DNA of 64,000 bases. It comes from Fen-1364 sp049515135 (lineage in GTDB: Bacteria > Spirochaetota > Spirochaetia > SZUA-6 > Fen-1364). The DNA lies in the NCBI GenBank assembly GCA_049515135.1, contig JBEKUJ010000001.1:1-64000 (forward strand), read 5' to 3'. Made by a program: the position numbers and the translations under genes. The first letter of the stretch is position 1. Every line of letters starts with the position of its first letter. The notes beneath the pieces were generated by a model. It was given only the letters and a program-made list of their open reading frames with translations. It was not told the DNA's origin and ran no database searches. Below, piece after piece: positions 16,062 through 24,682 of the stretch.

Positions 16062-17066
16062 ATGGAATCTGGCGCGAATCCGCCGCAAGTCATTTTGAAA
16101 CGATATTCGTTGAACAAGATGATCACGCGTCCCGAGGTCGGTGTCACAATCGGTCTCATCGTCGTGTGGACCCTTTTTTACGTACTCTCGCCCAAGTTCC
16201 TTTGGCCGGCGAACATAGGGAGCATTTGTACCGTTGCCGCCGAGATGGGTATCATCGCGGTCGGCATGGCCTTCCTCCAGATATCTGGGGAAACGGACCT
16301 CTCGGTCGGTAGTGTGTACGTGTTTGTGCCGACAATCATGGTACAATCCGCCCAGGCCCTTCACCTGCCGGTCTTCATTGGCTTTCTTATCGCGATGGCG
16401 TTTGCGGCCCTGGTTGGATTCGTCAACGGGACGATCACGCTGCGTTTCAAGCTGCCTTCTTTTATTGTCACCCTTGCAACGATGATGCTCTTGAGCGGAC
16501 TGTTGCTCGCGATTACGGGTGGTTTTATCACTCAGGTGTCGGGCGAAAACCTCTGGTTTACGATGCTCGCTCAGCGATTCGGAGATTTCCGAATCTCGGT
16601 CGTCTGGATGATCCTCATCGTGTTCTTCTTCCATTTCATGCTCACTTCCACCAGGTACGGCAATTGGGTATTCGCGACGGGAGGCAATGAGACGATCGCG
16701 CGAAAGATGGGCATCAATACATTACGGGTGAAGATGACAAACTTCATCATCTGCTCCATACTCGCTGGTTTCGCCGGCTGCATCTCCACAGCTCGCGTCT
16801 ATTCGGTCAACCCATCGGTTGGATTCGACCTCATGTTTGACGCAATGGCTTCCGGGATCATTGGCGGATGCCTCCTCTCCGGCGGTCGTGGAAGCATTAT
16901 CGGGACTCTTCTTGGTGTGCTTCTGTTATCCTCCGTAAACAGCGGTCTCATTCTTGCTGGAGCGTCGCCGTACTGGTACCGTGCGTTCGTCGGGGCGATC
17001 ATCCTTGTGGTCGTCATAATCAATCTCATCGTCATTGGCGGAAGAAAAGGCAAAGTCTCCAAATGA
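16062..17066 (+). CDS. Sugar ABC transporter permease (RbsC-like)
   Basis: A 334-residue inner-membrane permease of the BPD_transp_2 family. Hydrophobic helices run throughout. The conserved region SGETDLSVGSVY, near residue 85, matches the family's G-G-I/E-D-L-S-V-G motif, and FATGGNETIARKMGI, about residue 205, matches the A-x-G-G-N-x-x-A-x-x-x-G-I motif that couples to the ATPase. GASPYWYRAFVGAIIL closes the protein. ATG 16062 follows GGAG at 16052. The GTG at 16050 would overlap that site. The gene lies between the binding-protein gene's hairpin and an ATPase gene whose ATG overlaps its stop (ATGA). Confidence 0.95.
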   Translation: MESGANPPQVILKRYSLNKMITRPEVGVTIGLIVVWTLFYVLSPKFLWPANIGSICTVAAEMGIIAVGMAFLQISGETDLSVGSVYVFVPTIMVQSAQALHLPVFIGFLIAMAFAALVGFVNGTITLRFKLPSFIVTLATMMLLSGLLLAITGGFITQVSGENLWFTMLAQRFGDFRISVVWMILIVFFFHFMLTSTRYGNWVFATGGNETIARKMGINTLRVKMTNFIICSILAGFAGCISTARVYSVNPSVGFDLMFDAMASGIIGGCLLSGGRGSIIGTLLGVLLLSSVNSGLILAGASPYWYRAFVGAIILVVVIINLIVIGGRKGKVSK

Positions 17067-17803
17067 CCCAAGAAAACGTGCTCGAGGTTCGAAACCTGAG
17101 CAAGTCTTTTGGTGCAGTCCAGGCTCTCTCAAACGTCAGTTTTACAGTCGGAAAAAGCGAGATTGTGGGCCTGGTGGGAGACAATGGAGCTGGCAAATCG
17201 ACAATCATCAACCTCCTGATGGGCGTGTACCAGCCGGACGAGGGGGAAATCTATTTCGAGGGCAAGCGAGTAACGTTTGATTCCCCCCGCAACAGCCGCG
17301 CCACCGGAATAGAGCCCGTTTACCAGAACACAGCTGTCGTGGATCTGATGAACCTATGGAGGAATTTCTATCTTGGGCGAGAAGTGACCAAATCATTCGG
17401 TCCCTTCGGTGTTCTTGACAAGAAGGAAATGAAGAAAAAAAGCATCGAAATGATGTGGGATATTGGGGTGCATGTACGGGAGGCCGACGAGAGTGTTCAG
17501 TACATGTCAGGGGGTGAACGTCAATCGCTGTGCATTGGTCGCTGCATGGAGTTCAGCGGCAAATTGCTCCTCCTTGACGAGCCCACCGCAGCCCTTTCGC
17601 TCAAGGAAACCGACAAAGTGCTGAAATTCGCCGAATCAGTGCGGGAGAAAGGCCTGTCAGAGATAATCGTTGACCACAACATCATCCATATTTATCCCAT
17701 CGTGGATAAGTTCGTCATCATGGAGCGGGGCCGCAAGGTGACTGAGCTCAGAAAAAATGACGTAAGTGCCGAGGACGTGATCGGGACGCTTATGAAGCTG
17801 TGA
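17063..17803 (+). CDS. Single-domain sugar ABC transporter ATPase
   Basis: A 246-residue ATPase with one nucleotide-binding domain: Walker A GDNGAGKST, signature in variant form MSGGE, Walker B LLLLDEPTAAL, and the switch histidine in VDHN. Typical ribose-type importers use one polypeptide with two such domains. This one is a half-size FrcA-like protein and must dimerise with itself or with another half. The other half available in this locus is the ABC domain fused to the kinase. The ATG overlaps the permease stop by four bases. Upstream in-frame codons to 16868 lie inside the permease gene and are not part of it. Confidence 0.94.
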   Translation: MTQENVLEVRNLSKSFGAVQALSNVSFTVGKSEIVGLVGDNGAGKSTIINLLMGVYQPDEGEIYFEGKRVTFDSPRNSRATGIEPVYQNTAVVDLMNLWRNFYLGREVTKSFGPFGVLDKKEMKKKSIEMMWDIGVHVREADESVQYMSGGERQSLCIGRCMEFSGKLLLLDEPTAALSLKETDKVLKFAESVREKGLSEIIVDHNIIHIYPIVDKFVIMERGRKVTELRKNDVSAEDVIGTLMKL

Positions 17804-18023
17804 TTGATGGAAGATCAGAACTTGAAAGGTCGAACCGGGAGGGCGATCTGGACCCTCGCGTCCTGAAAGTTCTGGGCATAGGCGCGGTGCGTAGCCTGAC
17901 CCAGGGAAAATGCGCTGCGAACTGCCTCACTGGGAGCTGATGGACGCCCTCTGGGAAGCCAAGGCCCTACGCGGCCGCTGGGTCAAGCAGTAACAATAGG
18001 TCACTGTCGCCGCCGTCAAGGTC
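17804..18023. other. Intergenic stretch, no recognised gene
   Basis: Together with the terminator and promoter that follow, this makes a gap of about 310 bases before the PAS kinase gene. The only open frame of note is a 27-codon ATG frame at 17910-17993 ending in Lys-Gln. It resembles no family I know and could be a gene remnant. Nothing else stands out. Confidence 0.4.
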
Positions 18024-18054
18024 AGCCCCATTCCACCTGGTCTGGGGGGCTTTT
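18024..18054 (+). terminator. Probable Rho-independent terminator of the sugar transporter operon
   Basis: AGCCCC at 18024-18029 pairs with GGGGCT at 18046-18051. An inner CCA/TGG pairing extends the stem, and TTTT follows at 18051-18054. It lies 220 bases after the ATPase stop. Confidence 0.5.
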
Positions 18055-18086
18055 ATCACCATCCTGTAACAGCCTGGGTTACACGT

Positions 18087-18092
18087 TATAAT
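18087..18092 (+). promoter_or_regulatory. -10 element of the PAS hybrid kinase gene
   Basis: A perfect TATAAT, 25 bases before the GTG start at 18117. The matching -35 position (CTGTAA at 18064-18069) is weak. Confidence 0.4.
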
Positions 18093-18116
18093 GGCGAGGG
18101 CCAGGAGGGAACAGGG

Positions 18117-20720
18117 GTGAAGAAGCAAAAAGAGCGCCTCAAGAAGAGCCGTGAACGGGAAATGCAGACGCTGCGCACGCTGATCGACAATCTGCCCGAC
18201 GGCATCTTCTTGAAGGACAGGGAAAGCCGCTTCATCTTCGCGAATCAAATCATCGCGGAGCTGATGGGTGCGTCTGATCCTTCGGTGCTTACTGGCAAGA
18301 CAGACCACGATTTCTATTCCAGGGAAGTGGCGGATGCGGTGCTTGCAGAGGAGCAGGTTGTCATCGAGACTCGCCAGGGTTCGGTGAACAAGGAGGAATC
18401 CAAATCACTGACTGACGGGCTGAGACGGATCCTGACCACAAAGGTCCCTGTTGTCGATGCCCGTGGCAAGGTAACCGGGCTTCTCGGCATCACGCGCGAC
18501 ATCACAGCGCGCCACGAGGTGGAAGAAAAGTTCCGCATACATGAGCAACGCTACCGAGATCTCCTGGAACAGGCTGCAGACGGGATCTTTCTTCTGGATG
18601 AAGGCGGGAACTTTCTCATGGTGAATACGGAGATCTGTGAGATATTGGGATACGCGCGTGATGAACTGCTTCAGTTGAACATTCTCGACACCTATCCGGA
18701 CGAGCTTCGGGAGGCGGGCAAAGCCCGCTTCGATGCGGTCAAGTCAGGCGAGAAAATGCGTTTCGAGCGGCCGATGAAAAGGAAGAACGGGTCTGTCTTC
18801 CCTGTCGAGATGAGCGCAAGAAGGCTCGCCGACGGAGCAATGCAGGGGATCGCACATGACATAACGGAACGTAAACTCAGGGAGGCTGAACTGGCTCTCG
18901 AGCGCAGTCTTCTCAGTGCTCTGATGGAGAACATCCCTGACTATATCTACTTCAAAGATGTCGAGAGTCGCTTCATTCGCACCAGCAGGGCACACGCGCA
19001 AACGTTTGGCTTGCATGATGCCAAAGAGGCGATTGGCAAGACCGACAGGGACTTCTTTTCAGAAGAACATGCTCAGAAAGCATACGAAGATGAGCAGCAT
19101 ATCCTTCGTCACGGCGAGCCCATTCTGAACGTGGAAGAAAAGGAGACGTGGCCGAATCGCCCTGATACATGGGTCTTAACGACCAAGATGCCCCTGCGTG
19201 ATCAAGAGGGGAAGGTCATCGGAATCTTTGGCATCTCACGTGATGTCACCGAGCACAAACGGGCCGAGGAGCGCATTCTCAGTCTCGCACGCTTCCCCGA
19301 CGAAAACCCCCACCCTGTGATGCGGGTCACGCCGGACGGGGCGATCATCTATTCAAACAAAGCCAGTGAGCCTCTGACATCCTCCTGGGCGGGAAGGGGT
19401 GACGCTGGGGTCCCTGTAGAGTATTTGCACGCGCTCACTCACGCATGGGAATCGGGGGAAAAGCAGGAGTTTGAGATTCGTGAGGCCACGAAGACATACG
19501 CCATTACAATTGTTCCGATTGCCACAGCGGGGTACATCAACCTGTATGGCAGAGACGTGACAGAAGAAAAAACCCTGGCGCAACGACTCAATCAGGCTCA
19601 AAAGATGGAGGCGATCGGTCAACTGACGGGAGGGGTCGCGCACGACTTCAACAATGTTCTTCAGGTCATCACCGGCTACTGTGAGGTGCTCAAACTGAGA
19701 CTGCCCGAAGAGAATCTGAAGTTTGTGGCAGAGATCACAAAGGCAGCGCACAGGGCTGCGGCGCTTACCGCGCAGCTTCTGGCATTCAGCCGCAATCAGA
19801 TCTTGAAACCTCAAATAGTCAATACGAAGGACATCGTTCACTCCATGCAGAAAATGCTCGAGAGGGTCATAGGGGAGGATGTCGAGCTGCGAAGTTTCAT
19901 CGATCCCAACACAGGTAACTTTTTGGCAGACCCTGGGCAGATGGAGCAGGTCCTCCTGAACCTCGCCGTCAACGCACGGGATGCCATGCCGTCGGGTGGG
20001 AAGCTCACCATAGAGACTACAAATCGAACATTCGATGAAGGCTACGTTCACGATCACCCTGGGGCGAAGGCTGGGCGGTATGTTCGCATCGCTGTGAGCG
20101 ACACGGGAATCGGGATGGACCAGGAAACCATTTCGCATATCTATGAGCCATTCTTCACCACCAAGGAGAAAGGGAAGGGGACCGGTCTGGGACTGTCAAC
20201 CGTGTACGGAATCGTCAAACAGAGCGAGGGCTACATCAACTGTTACAGCGAGCCTGGCAGAGGAACGACCTTCACAATCTATCTCCCACTGACCCTCGAG
20301 GAAGCCGACAAACTCCCGGACGCAGTGTCGATCACGATCGCCCCAAGGGGAACAGAGACAATACTTCTCGTAGACGATGATTCAGCGGTCCGAAGTGTTG
20401 CAAGGATCGCACTTGAGGAGGCAGGATACGTCGTCGTGGAGGCGTCGGGAGGAGAAGAGGCCTTGACTGATGTCGCGACGCGCAACATCGCAGTCGAGCT
20501 GTTGATTACTGATGTCGTGATGCCACGAATGAGCGGAAAGGAGCTGTCACTCAAGCTGAGGGAGATTTGCCCTGATATGAGAGTCCTCTATGTCTCGGGG
20601 TACACCGCGAATGTCATTTCGCATCATGGGATTCTTGAGGCGGGAGTGAACTACTTGCAGAAGCCTTTCAGTTCTCTTGAGTTCCTGATCAAGGTTCGAG
20701 AGATACTGGACAGGCCATGA
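18117..20720 (+). CDS. Hybrid sensor histidine kinase with four PAS domains and receiver
   Basis: An 867-residue soluble hybrid kinase. Four PAS-like domains run over about residues 15-140, 145-255, 258-385 and 390-490 (DGIFLKDRESRFIFANQI, DGIFLLDEGGNFLMVN, DYIYFKDVESRFIRTS, HPVMRVTPDGAIIYSN). The kinase core follows, with H-box GGVAHDFNNVLQ (His509) and ATP-binding motifs ending FFTTKEKGKGTGLGLSTV. The C-terminal receiver carries the phospho-acceptor Asp799 in LLITDVVMP. There are no membrane helices, so it senses a cytoplasmic signal. The GTG start at 18117 follows AGGAGG eight bases away, with TATAAT at 18087. No output regulator is adjacent. The neighbouring winged-helix gene converges with it. 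Confidence 0.93.
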   Translation: MKKQKERLKKSREREMQTLRTLIDNLPDGIFLKDRESRFIFANQIIAELMGASDPSVLTGKTDHDFYSREVADAVLAEEQVVIETRQGSVNKEESKSLTDGLRRILTTKVPVVDARGKVTGLLGITRDITARHEVEEKFRIHEQRYRDLLEQAADGIFLLDEGGNFLMVNTEICEILGYARDELLQLNILDTYPDELREAGKARFDAVKSGEKMRFERPMKRKNGSVFPVEMSARRLADGAMQGIAHDITERKLREAELALERSLLSALMENIPDYIYFKDVESRFIRTSRAHAQTFGLHDAKEAIGKTDRDFFSEEHAQKAYEDEQHILRHGEPILNVEEKETWPNRPDTWVLTTKMPLRDQEGKVIGIFGISRDVTEHKRAEERILSLARFPDENPHPVMRVTPDGAIIYSNKASEPLTSSWAGRGDAGVPVEYLHALTHAWESGEKQEFEIREATKTYAITIVPIATAGYINLYGRDVTEEKTLAQRLNQAQKMEAIGQLTGGVAHDFNNVLQVITGYCEVLKLRLPEENLKFVAEITKAAHRAAALTAQLLAFSRNQILKPQIVNTKDIVHSMQKMLERVIGEDVELRSFIDPNTGNFLADPGQMEQVLLNLAVNARDAMPSGGKLTIETTNRTFDEGYVHDHPGAKAGRYVRIAVSDTGIGMDQETISHIYEPFFTTKEKGKGTGLGLSTVYGIVKQSEGYINCYSEPGRGTTFTIYLPLTLEEADKLPDAVSITIAPRGTETILLVDDDSAVRSVARIALEEAGYVVVEASGGEEALTDVATRNIAVELLITDVVMPRMSGKELSLKLREICPDMRVLYVSGYTANVISHHGILEAGVNYLQKPFSSLEFLIKVREILDRP

Positions 20721-20796
20721 GAACCTCCCATGTTTCGGTTTCAAGGCACCGGGAGGCCGCCTGGGCGTTGCAGAGCCGTGAAATGAACCGTCTCGG

Positions 20797-20997
20797 CTAT
20801 TTGAGCGAAAACTCCATGTTCTCTGACGCACCGGAAAATTGCAGTTTGTCCTCGCGTGCCAACCAGCCTATTCCCATGTACAGCAGATCTTCCGGCAGCT
20901 TGGTCTTCTTTTTGAGCAGGCTGAAAGTCATCGGCTTATTTTCTTCAACCAAGGCCGACCAGATTTCTCCAGCCGTTTCGCCAATTTCATTGACCAT
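20797..20997 (-). CDS. Winged-helix domain protein (DUF2582 family)
   Basis: A 66-residue protein: EIGETAGEIWSALVEE, MTFSLLKKKTKLPEDLLYMGIGWLARED. This is a compact winged helix-turn-helix of the DUF2582 family, found as small stand-alone proteins of unknown role. A DNA-binding role is suggested by the fold only. The start at 20997 is fixed by GGAGGTGATC three bases upstream. An in-frame codon at 21027 would add ten residues and has no ribosome site. It faces the hybrid kinase gene tail to tail. Confidence 0.85.
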   Translation of the reverse strand: MVNEIGETAGEIWSALVEENKPMTFSLLKKKTKLPEDLLYMGIGWLAREDKLQFSGASENMEFSLK

Positions 20998-21375
20998 CCC
21001 GATCACCTCCCTCGATGGAGGGCACAATCCCTACCTTGCCCTCTTCGGCCAGTGTTTCTGTAGCTATCCCTCCTTTCTTCTGGACGAGTGTCACCCGAGT
21101 GATGCGGAAACCGCTTTTCCGCGTGTGCTGCTCTCCTTGTCGTAAGAATATCACAGAATCCTAGAATCGACATCCCGAGCACAGAAGATCGAGGCCATCA
21201 TAACAAGATCTGGATTGTCGGGAGACGCGGGACTACGTACCAGCTGGACCTCCTTCCGAAGATCCAAGTGAGCATCATCCTGTTTTGCGAGCCGCCGCCT
21301 AACGGGGGGAGGCTGAAAAAACCTGGAAGAGTTATCGGACAGTCGTCGAATCAGACGGCGTGTCAGAATGGCGAT
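20998..21375. other. Intergenic stretch, no recognised gene
   Basis: About 380 bases between the winged-helix gene and the ankyrin gene. It should contain the winged-helix promoter. A short plus-strand frame near 21190-21350 (reading IWIVGRRGTTYQLDLLPK) has no start with a ribosome site and looks at most like a gene remnant. Confidence 0.4.
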
Positions 21376-22131
21376 TCACTGCGCGCCGTTCAACTCTTGG
21401 TATTGCCTGGTTCCGTTCATCTTCTTGTTTTGTTGAGCGTAGTCAAACGCTGTCTTATCCTCAAAAGACTTGAGCTTCCCATCCGCTCCCGCATTCAGAA
21501 GCACCGAGACAACCTCGGGGTTCTGGTTGTGCCAGGCCGCCAGCATCAAAGCGGTCAGACCCTCCCGGTCTCGAGCGTTGAGATCAGCTCCCGACTTCAC
21601 AAGAGCTAAGACCACGTCCGAACTCGGGTTGTAGCAGGCGGCGTACATAGTCGGAGTCAACCCATATCTGTCTCGTGTGTTGAGATCGGCTCCAGCTTGT
21701 AGAAGAGCGGAAATCACTCCAAGGTCCTGATATGCACGGGCCGCCAACATCAGCGGGGTTTGACCGTATCTGTCTCGCGCATTTGGATTGGCTCCAGCTT
21801 GCAGAAGAGTGGAAATCACCTCCGGGTTCGGGTTGCTTGAGGCCGCCAACATTAAGACTGTCCAGCCAAAGTTGTCCCGTGCGTTGGGGTCGGCCCCTGC
21901 CTTTAAAACCAGGCTGGTCACCGCAGAGTCTGCGTTGCACATTGCCGCGTACATCAATAATGTCCGGCCGTAGTTATCACGTATGCTAAAATCGGCTCCT
22001 TTCCGGATTGCTTCCTGCACTTGTTGTTCTGTTGCCGTCTTCACAAGCTCCAACAGACTATTGGTCTGAGCATAGACTGCCAGCGCAATAACACTACCGA
22101 AGGCTATCGCAAGGGCTCCAGTTTTTTGCAT
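21376..22131 (-). CDS. Secreted ankyrin-repeat protein
   Basis: A 251-residue protein. A Sec signal peptide (MQKTGALAIAFGSVIALAVYAQ) is followed by about six ankyrin repeats of 34-35 residues with the pattern GADLNARDREGLTALMLAA and PEVVSVLLNAG. A short basic tail follows. It is probably periplasmic and works by protein binding. I start at ATG 22131, since the signal peptide begins there. A GTG at 22152 would add seven residues. Two other secreted ankyrin proteins with the same repeat style are encoded in this window (the Ank-TGase-TPR lipoprotein and the modular ankyrin protein at about 53-55 kb). Confidence 0.9.
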   Translation of the reverse strand: MQKTGALAIAFGSVIALAVYAQTNSLLELVKTATEQQVQEAIRKGADFSIRDNYGRTLLMYAAMCNADSAVTSLVLKAGADPNARDNFGWTVLMLAASSNPNPEVISTLLQAGANPNARDRYGQTPLMLAARAYQDLGVISALLQAGADLNTRDRYGLTPTMYAACYNPSSDVVLALVKSGADLNARDREGLTALMLAAWHNQNPEVVSVLLNAGADGKLKSFEDKTAFDYAQQNKKMNGTRQYQELNGAQ

Positions 22132-22278
22132 TGCATTCTCTGCTTCTGGCACAATTTACTGCTTTTGCGCACGTCGCGTCTTGATAGCCAGCACGGGTAC
22201 GTATCTCTGCAGATGCCTTTCACCCCGTTAAGAAGATTTAACGTAGCCGCAATCTGACTGCAATCTTGCGCGGCTACC

Positions 22279-23151
22279 ATGGCAGCCACTATGGACGGCA
22301 GCGACAAAAGGACCAGAAGGACTGACGAGAATGTTCTTGCCACCTATTATAGGGAAATCAACAGGATCCCCCTTCTTTCCCGGGCGGAAGAGGATTCTCT
22401 CGCTCGCCGCGCAAAAAGAGGCGACCGGCTTGCGAGGGAGAAGCTTATCCAGGCTAACCTGAGGTTTGTCGTGAACGTCGCAAAAAACTTTCACACGCGT
22501 AGTCTTCCCTTTGAGGACCTTGTCAGTGAAGGCAACGTCGGGCTTGTAATGGCTCTGGAACGTTTCGACCCGGAGAAGGGCTACCGCTTCATCTCCTATG
22601 CCGTGTGGTGGATTCGCCAAACAATCCTGAGAGCTATCTGCGAAAAATCTCGCATGATCCGTCTACCACTGCACAAGGCTTATGAGCTTCTACAAATCCT
22701 GAAGGTACGCGAAGACCTTCAAGGAGGAGAGATGTGCTCGAAGTCGGAGGCAGAAACGATCGCGCGGAGACTTCACACCGACAGCGATAGCGTAGCGGAG
22801 CTGTTGAATATTTCCCGTGATTTGCTGTCCCTCCAGTCCCCCGCTGGCTTTGAGAATGATTTCTCGCCCCTCGAGGACTTCGTCGAGGACAAACGCAGCA
22901 GCCAGCCGGAGGAGATTCTCATAGAAGGCTCCCTCCGTGACGATATCAACCGCGTCTTGAGATTCCTAACGCAAAGAGAATCCGAGGTTCTCCAATGTCG
23001 ATTCGGACTGAATGGCAAGGGGTCTAGTACTCTAAGAGCCGTTGGTGGCAAATATAAACTCACAAAGGAAAGGATCCGCCAGATCGAGAAGAAAGCAATC
23101 AAACACCTCAGACATCCTTCTCGCAGCCGCCTGCTCAGAACCTACTACTAG
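22279..23151 (+). CDS. Sigma-70-family RNA polymerase sigma factor
   Basis: A 290-residue sigma factor. Region 1.2 is visible in VLATYYREINRIPLLSRAEE. Region 2 is in LPFEDLVSEGNVGLVMALE and KGYRFISYAVWWIRQTI, the -10 recognition helix. Region 3 is around residues 155-200. Region 4 contains RESEVLQCRFGL and TKERIRQIEKKAIKHLR, the -35 recognition helix. The N-terminal region 1.1 of housekeeping RpoD is missing and the protein is short, so it is an alternative (RpoS/RpoH-like group) factor rather than the main sigma. The ATG at 22279 has no obvious ribosome site. ATG 22291 is a second option. No anti-sigma gene is adjacent. Confidence 0.93.
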   Translation: MAATMDGSDKRTRRTDENVLATYYREINRIPLLSRAEEDSLARRAKRGDRLAREKLIQANLRFVVNVAKNFHTRSLPFEDLVSEGNVGLVMALERFDPEKGYRFISYAVWWIRQTILRAICEKSRMIRLPLHKAYELLQILKVREDLQGGEMCSKSEAETIARRLHTDSDSVAELLNISRDLLSLQSPAGFENDFSPLEDFVEDKRSSQPEEILIEGSLRDDINRVLRFLTQRESEVLQCRFGLNGKGSSTLRAVGGKYKLTKERIRQIEKKAIKHLRHPSRSRLLRTYY

Positions 23152-23191
23152 GGGAGGCTCACTATCGATACGCCCACCATCACTTAGATCT

Positions 23192-23440
23192 CTACGGGCG
23201 CCGGACAGGCTGCGTGAAGCTCGCGGTGGCGATCGTCTTCGTTGCCCCGTTCTCGACAACGGAAACATCAATCTGAAACGTTTCGTAGCCGGAGAGCAGA
23301 CTCAGCTTCTCTTCGACTCTTGCCGCGCCCGTCTTGGATTTGGCTCCCTCCCATGATGAGATTGTCGTCGTCTGCCTGTGATTCAACCCTGAGACTGTGA
23401 CCCTTGGATCAGATGTTTCCCTGAGATCTTTCATATCGAA
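23192..23440 (-). pseudogene. Out-of-frame C-terminal part of the downstream-listed membrane protein
   Basis: About 80 codons in a different frame from the intact 5' part of the gene. They read FDMKDLRETSDPRVTVSG, SSWEGAKSKTGAARVEEK and VSVVENGATKTIATASF before TAG at 23192-23194. This looks like a natural extracytoplasmic C-terminus. The intact frame by contrast ends abruptly after about 16 codons past 23440. One missing base near 23435-23445 would join the two into a protein of about 428 residues. Confidence 0.55.
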
Positions 23441-24476
23441 CGGCGACGTCCAGAACGGGTTTATCGTTGCTCTGGTCCCACATTGTGGTGATGACGGCGG
23501 TTGGATCATGCGGGGACGCGACATAGTAGGTGGAGCTTTGGAATGGCCGCTCACCCGGTTTCGCGTAGGCGCGAATGAGGAGTGAGTCGTAGTCAGTGAC
23601 GTTGACTACCTTTCCCTGGATCTTGGCCGTGCGCGTGTTCAAGGACAGGACGCCGAGCCAAGAGGCAACATCTTTCTGTTGTGAGCTCTGAAAGCCAACA
23701 ACGGTCAGGGCCGGCGCGGAGTCGTCTGGGAGATCGCTCAAGTCCGCTGCTATGTCCAAAGCAGGTCGCTGCCCTGAGGTATCCATCGTTGTAGTGATTG
23801 TCGCAGCAGGTTGATGGCTATTGCTTACGTAGAAGAACACTACGATTGCCCAAATCAGCGCAAAGAGCAAGGCCCCCGTCGCAGCGCGAGCGAACCATGC
23901 TCTGTGCCAGATCGCGCTTACAAAGACCTTCTGCACGGTCAGGAGGTTGTTGGCATTGTCGATGGTCTCTACCCGTGGAAATAATGCCCAGACCGCCAGG
24001 GCAAGCGCGGCAGCTGCCGCCAGGACTAGAACGCCAAAAAGAAACGGATGCTTGCCATAACCGCCGGCAAAGTTAGTCAAAAGGCCAAGCCCCCCGAGCA
24101 CCACTGAAACGATTGAAATGTTCTGGACGACATACTTGGCGGAATCGCTGGCGTGGCTGAGAGATTTCGCGGGCGAGATCTCATTCGCTGCATCGCTCAG
24201 GTACTCGTCATGCGGCTGCGGCGGGGCGCCCTCGATCTTGTCCGCCGTTGCATGCTCCGCCATGGAGCTGGAGAATACATTGAGGACATCGTCATTCGGG
24301 CACTTGACGAGAATCAGCCACGCCGAGCTGCTCCCCAGTTTGCCACGCCGAGCTGCCGGCATGACCACTGGGGAAGACGCCCCGGTTGAAGGCTGCAGTT
24401 GAGCCGCGACGTCCTGTGTAAGATCGTATTGATCTTTGTAGCACACGAAAGTGTGCCCAAGGGTTTCCGCTGACAT
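23409..24476 (-). CDS. Hypothetical membrane protein, probably frameshifted near its end
   Basis: A 355-residue frame. The first 115 residues are soluble. Hydrophobic helices follow at about 120-140 (SIVSVVLGGLGLLTNF), 150-170 (LFGVLVLAAAAALALAVWALF) and 200-222 (ATGALLFALIWAIVVFFYV). A roughly 130-residue domain follows, with repeated phrases (PAATITTTMDTSGQRPALD, TAVITTMWDQSNDKPVLD) that look like two copies of a beta-sandwich unit. The second copy is broken by a frameshift near 23440. I do not recognise the family. A consensus promoter at 24513-24540 drives it. Confidence 0.6.
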   Translation of the reverse strand: MSAETLGHTFVCYKDQYDLTQDVAAQLQPSTGASSPVVMPAARRGKLGSSSAWLILVKCPNDDVLNVFSSSMAEHATADKIEGAPPQPHDEYLSDAANEISPAKSLSHASDSAKYVVQNISIVSVVLGGLGLLTNFAGGYGKHPFLFGVLVLAAAAALALAVWALFPRVETIDNANNLLTVQKVFVSAIWHRAWFARAATGALLFALIWAIVVFFYVSNSHQPAATITTTMDTSGQRPALDIAADLSDLPDDSAPALTVVGFQSSQQKDVASWLGVLSLNTRTAKIQGKVVNVTDYDSLLIRAYAKPGERPFQSSTYYVASPHDPTAVITTMWDQSNDKPVLDVAVRYERSQGNI

Positions 24477-24512
24477 TTATGATCTCTTGAACCCGTCAAC
24501 TATTCGACCCTG

Positions 24513-24540
24513 ATTATATGATGGTATTTTTGTCTGTCAA
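24513..24540 (-). promoter_or_regulatory. Consensus sigma-70 promoter of the membrane-protein gene
   Basis: On the minus strand TTGACA (24540-24535) and TATAAT (24518-24513) are both perfect, with a 16-base spacer. The transcript would begin near 24506, 30 bases before the ATG at 24476. Confidence 0.75.
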
Positions 24541-24682
24541 TGCCCATGGACATCTGATCTCGCATGGCGTTCCTCCTGCCTAATGCGGCGCGTTGCCACG
24601 CATTCGTTTCACGCGCCGGAAAGACGGCCTCTTCGTGTATCATCGGGGACCGTACTCGATTCTCTTTCATTCGGAGGCAGAC

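Noticed and set aside
24200..24476. TIR-like N-terminus in the frameshifted membrane protein (GHTFVCYKDQYDL)
   Set aside because: The resemblance is limited to a few residues. No BB-loop or catalytic Glu region could be matched.
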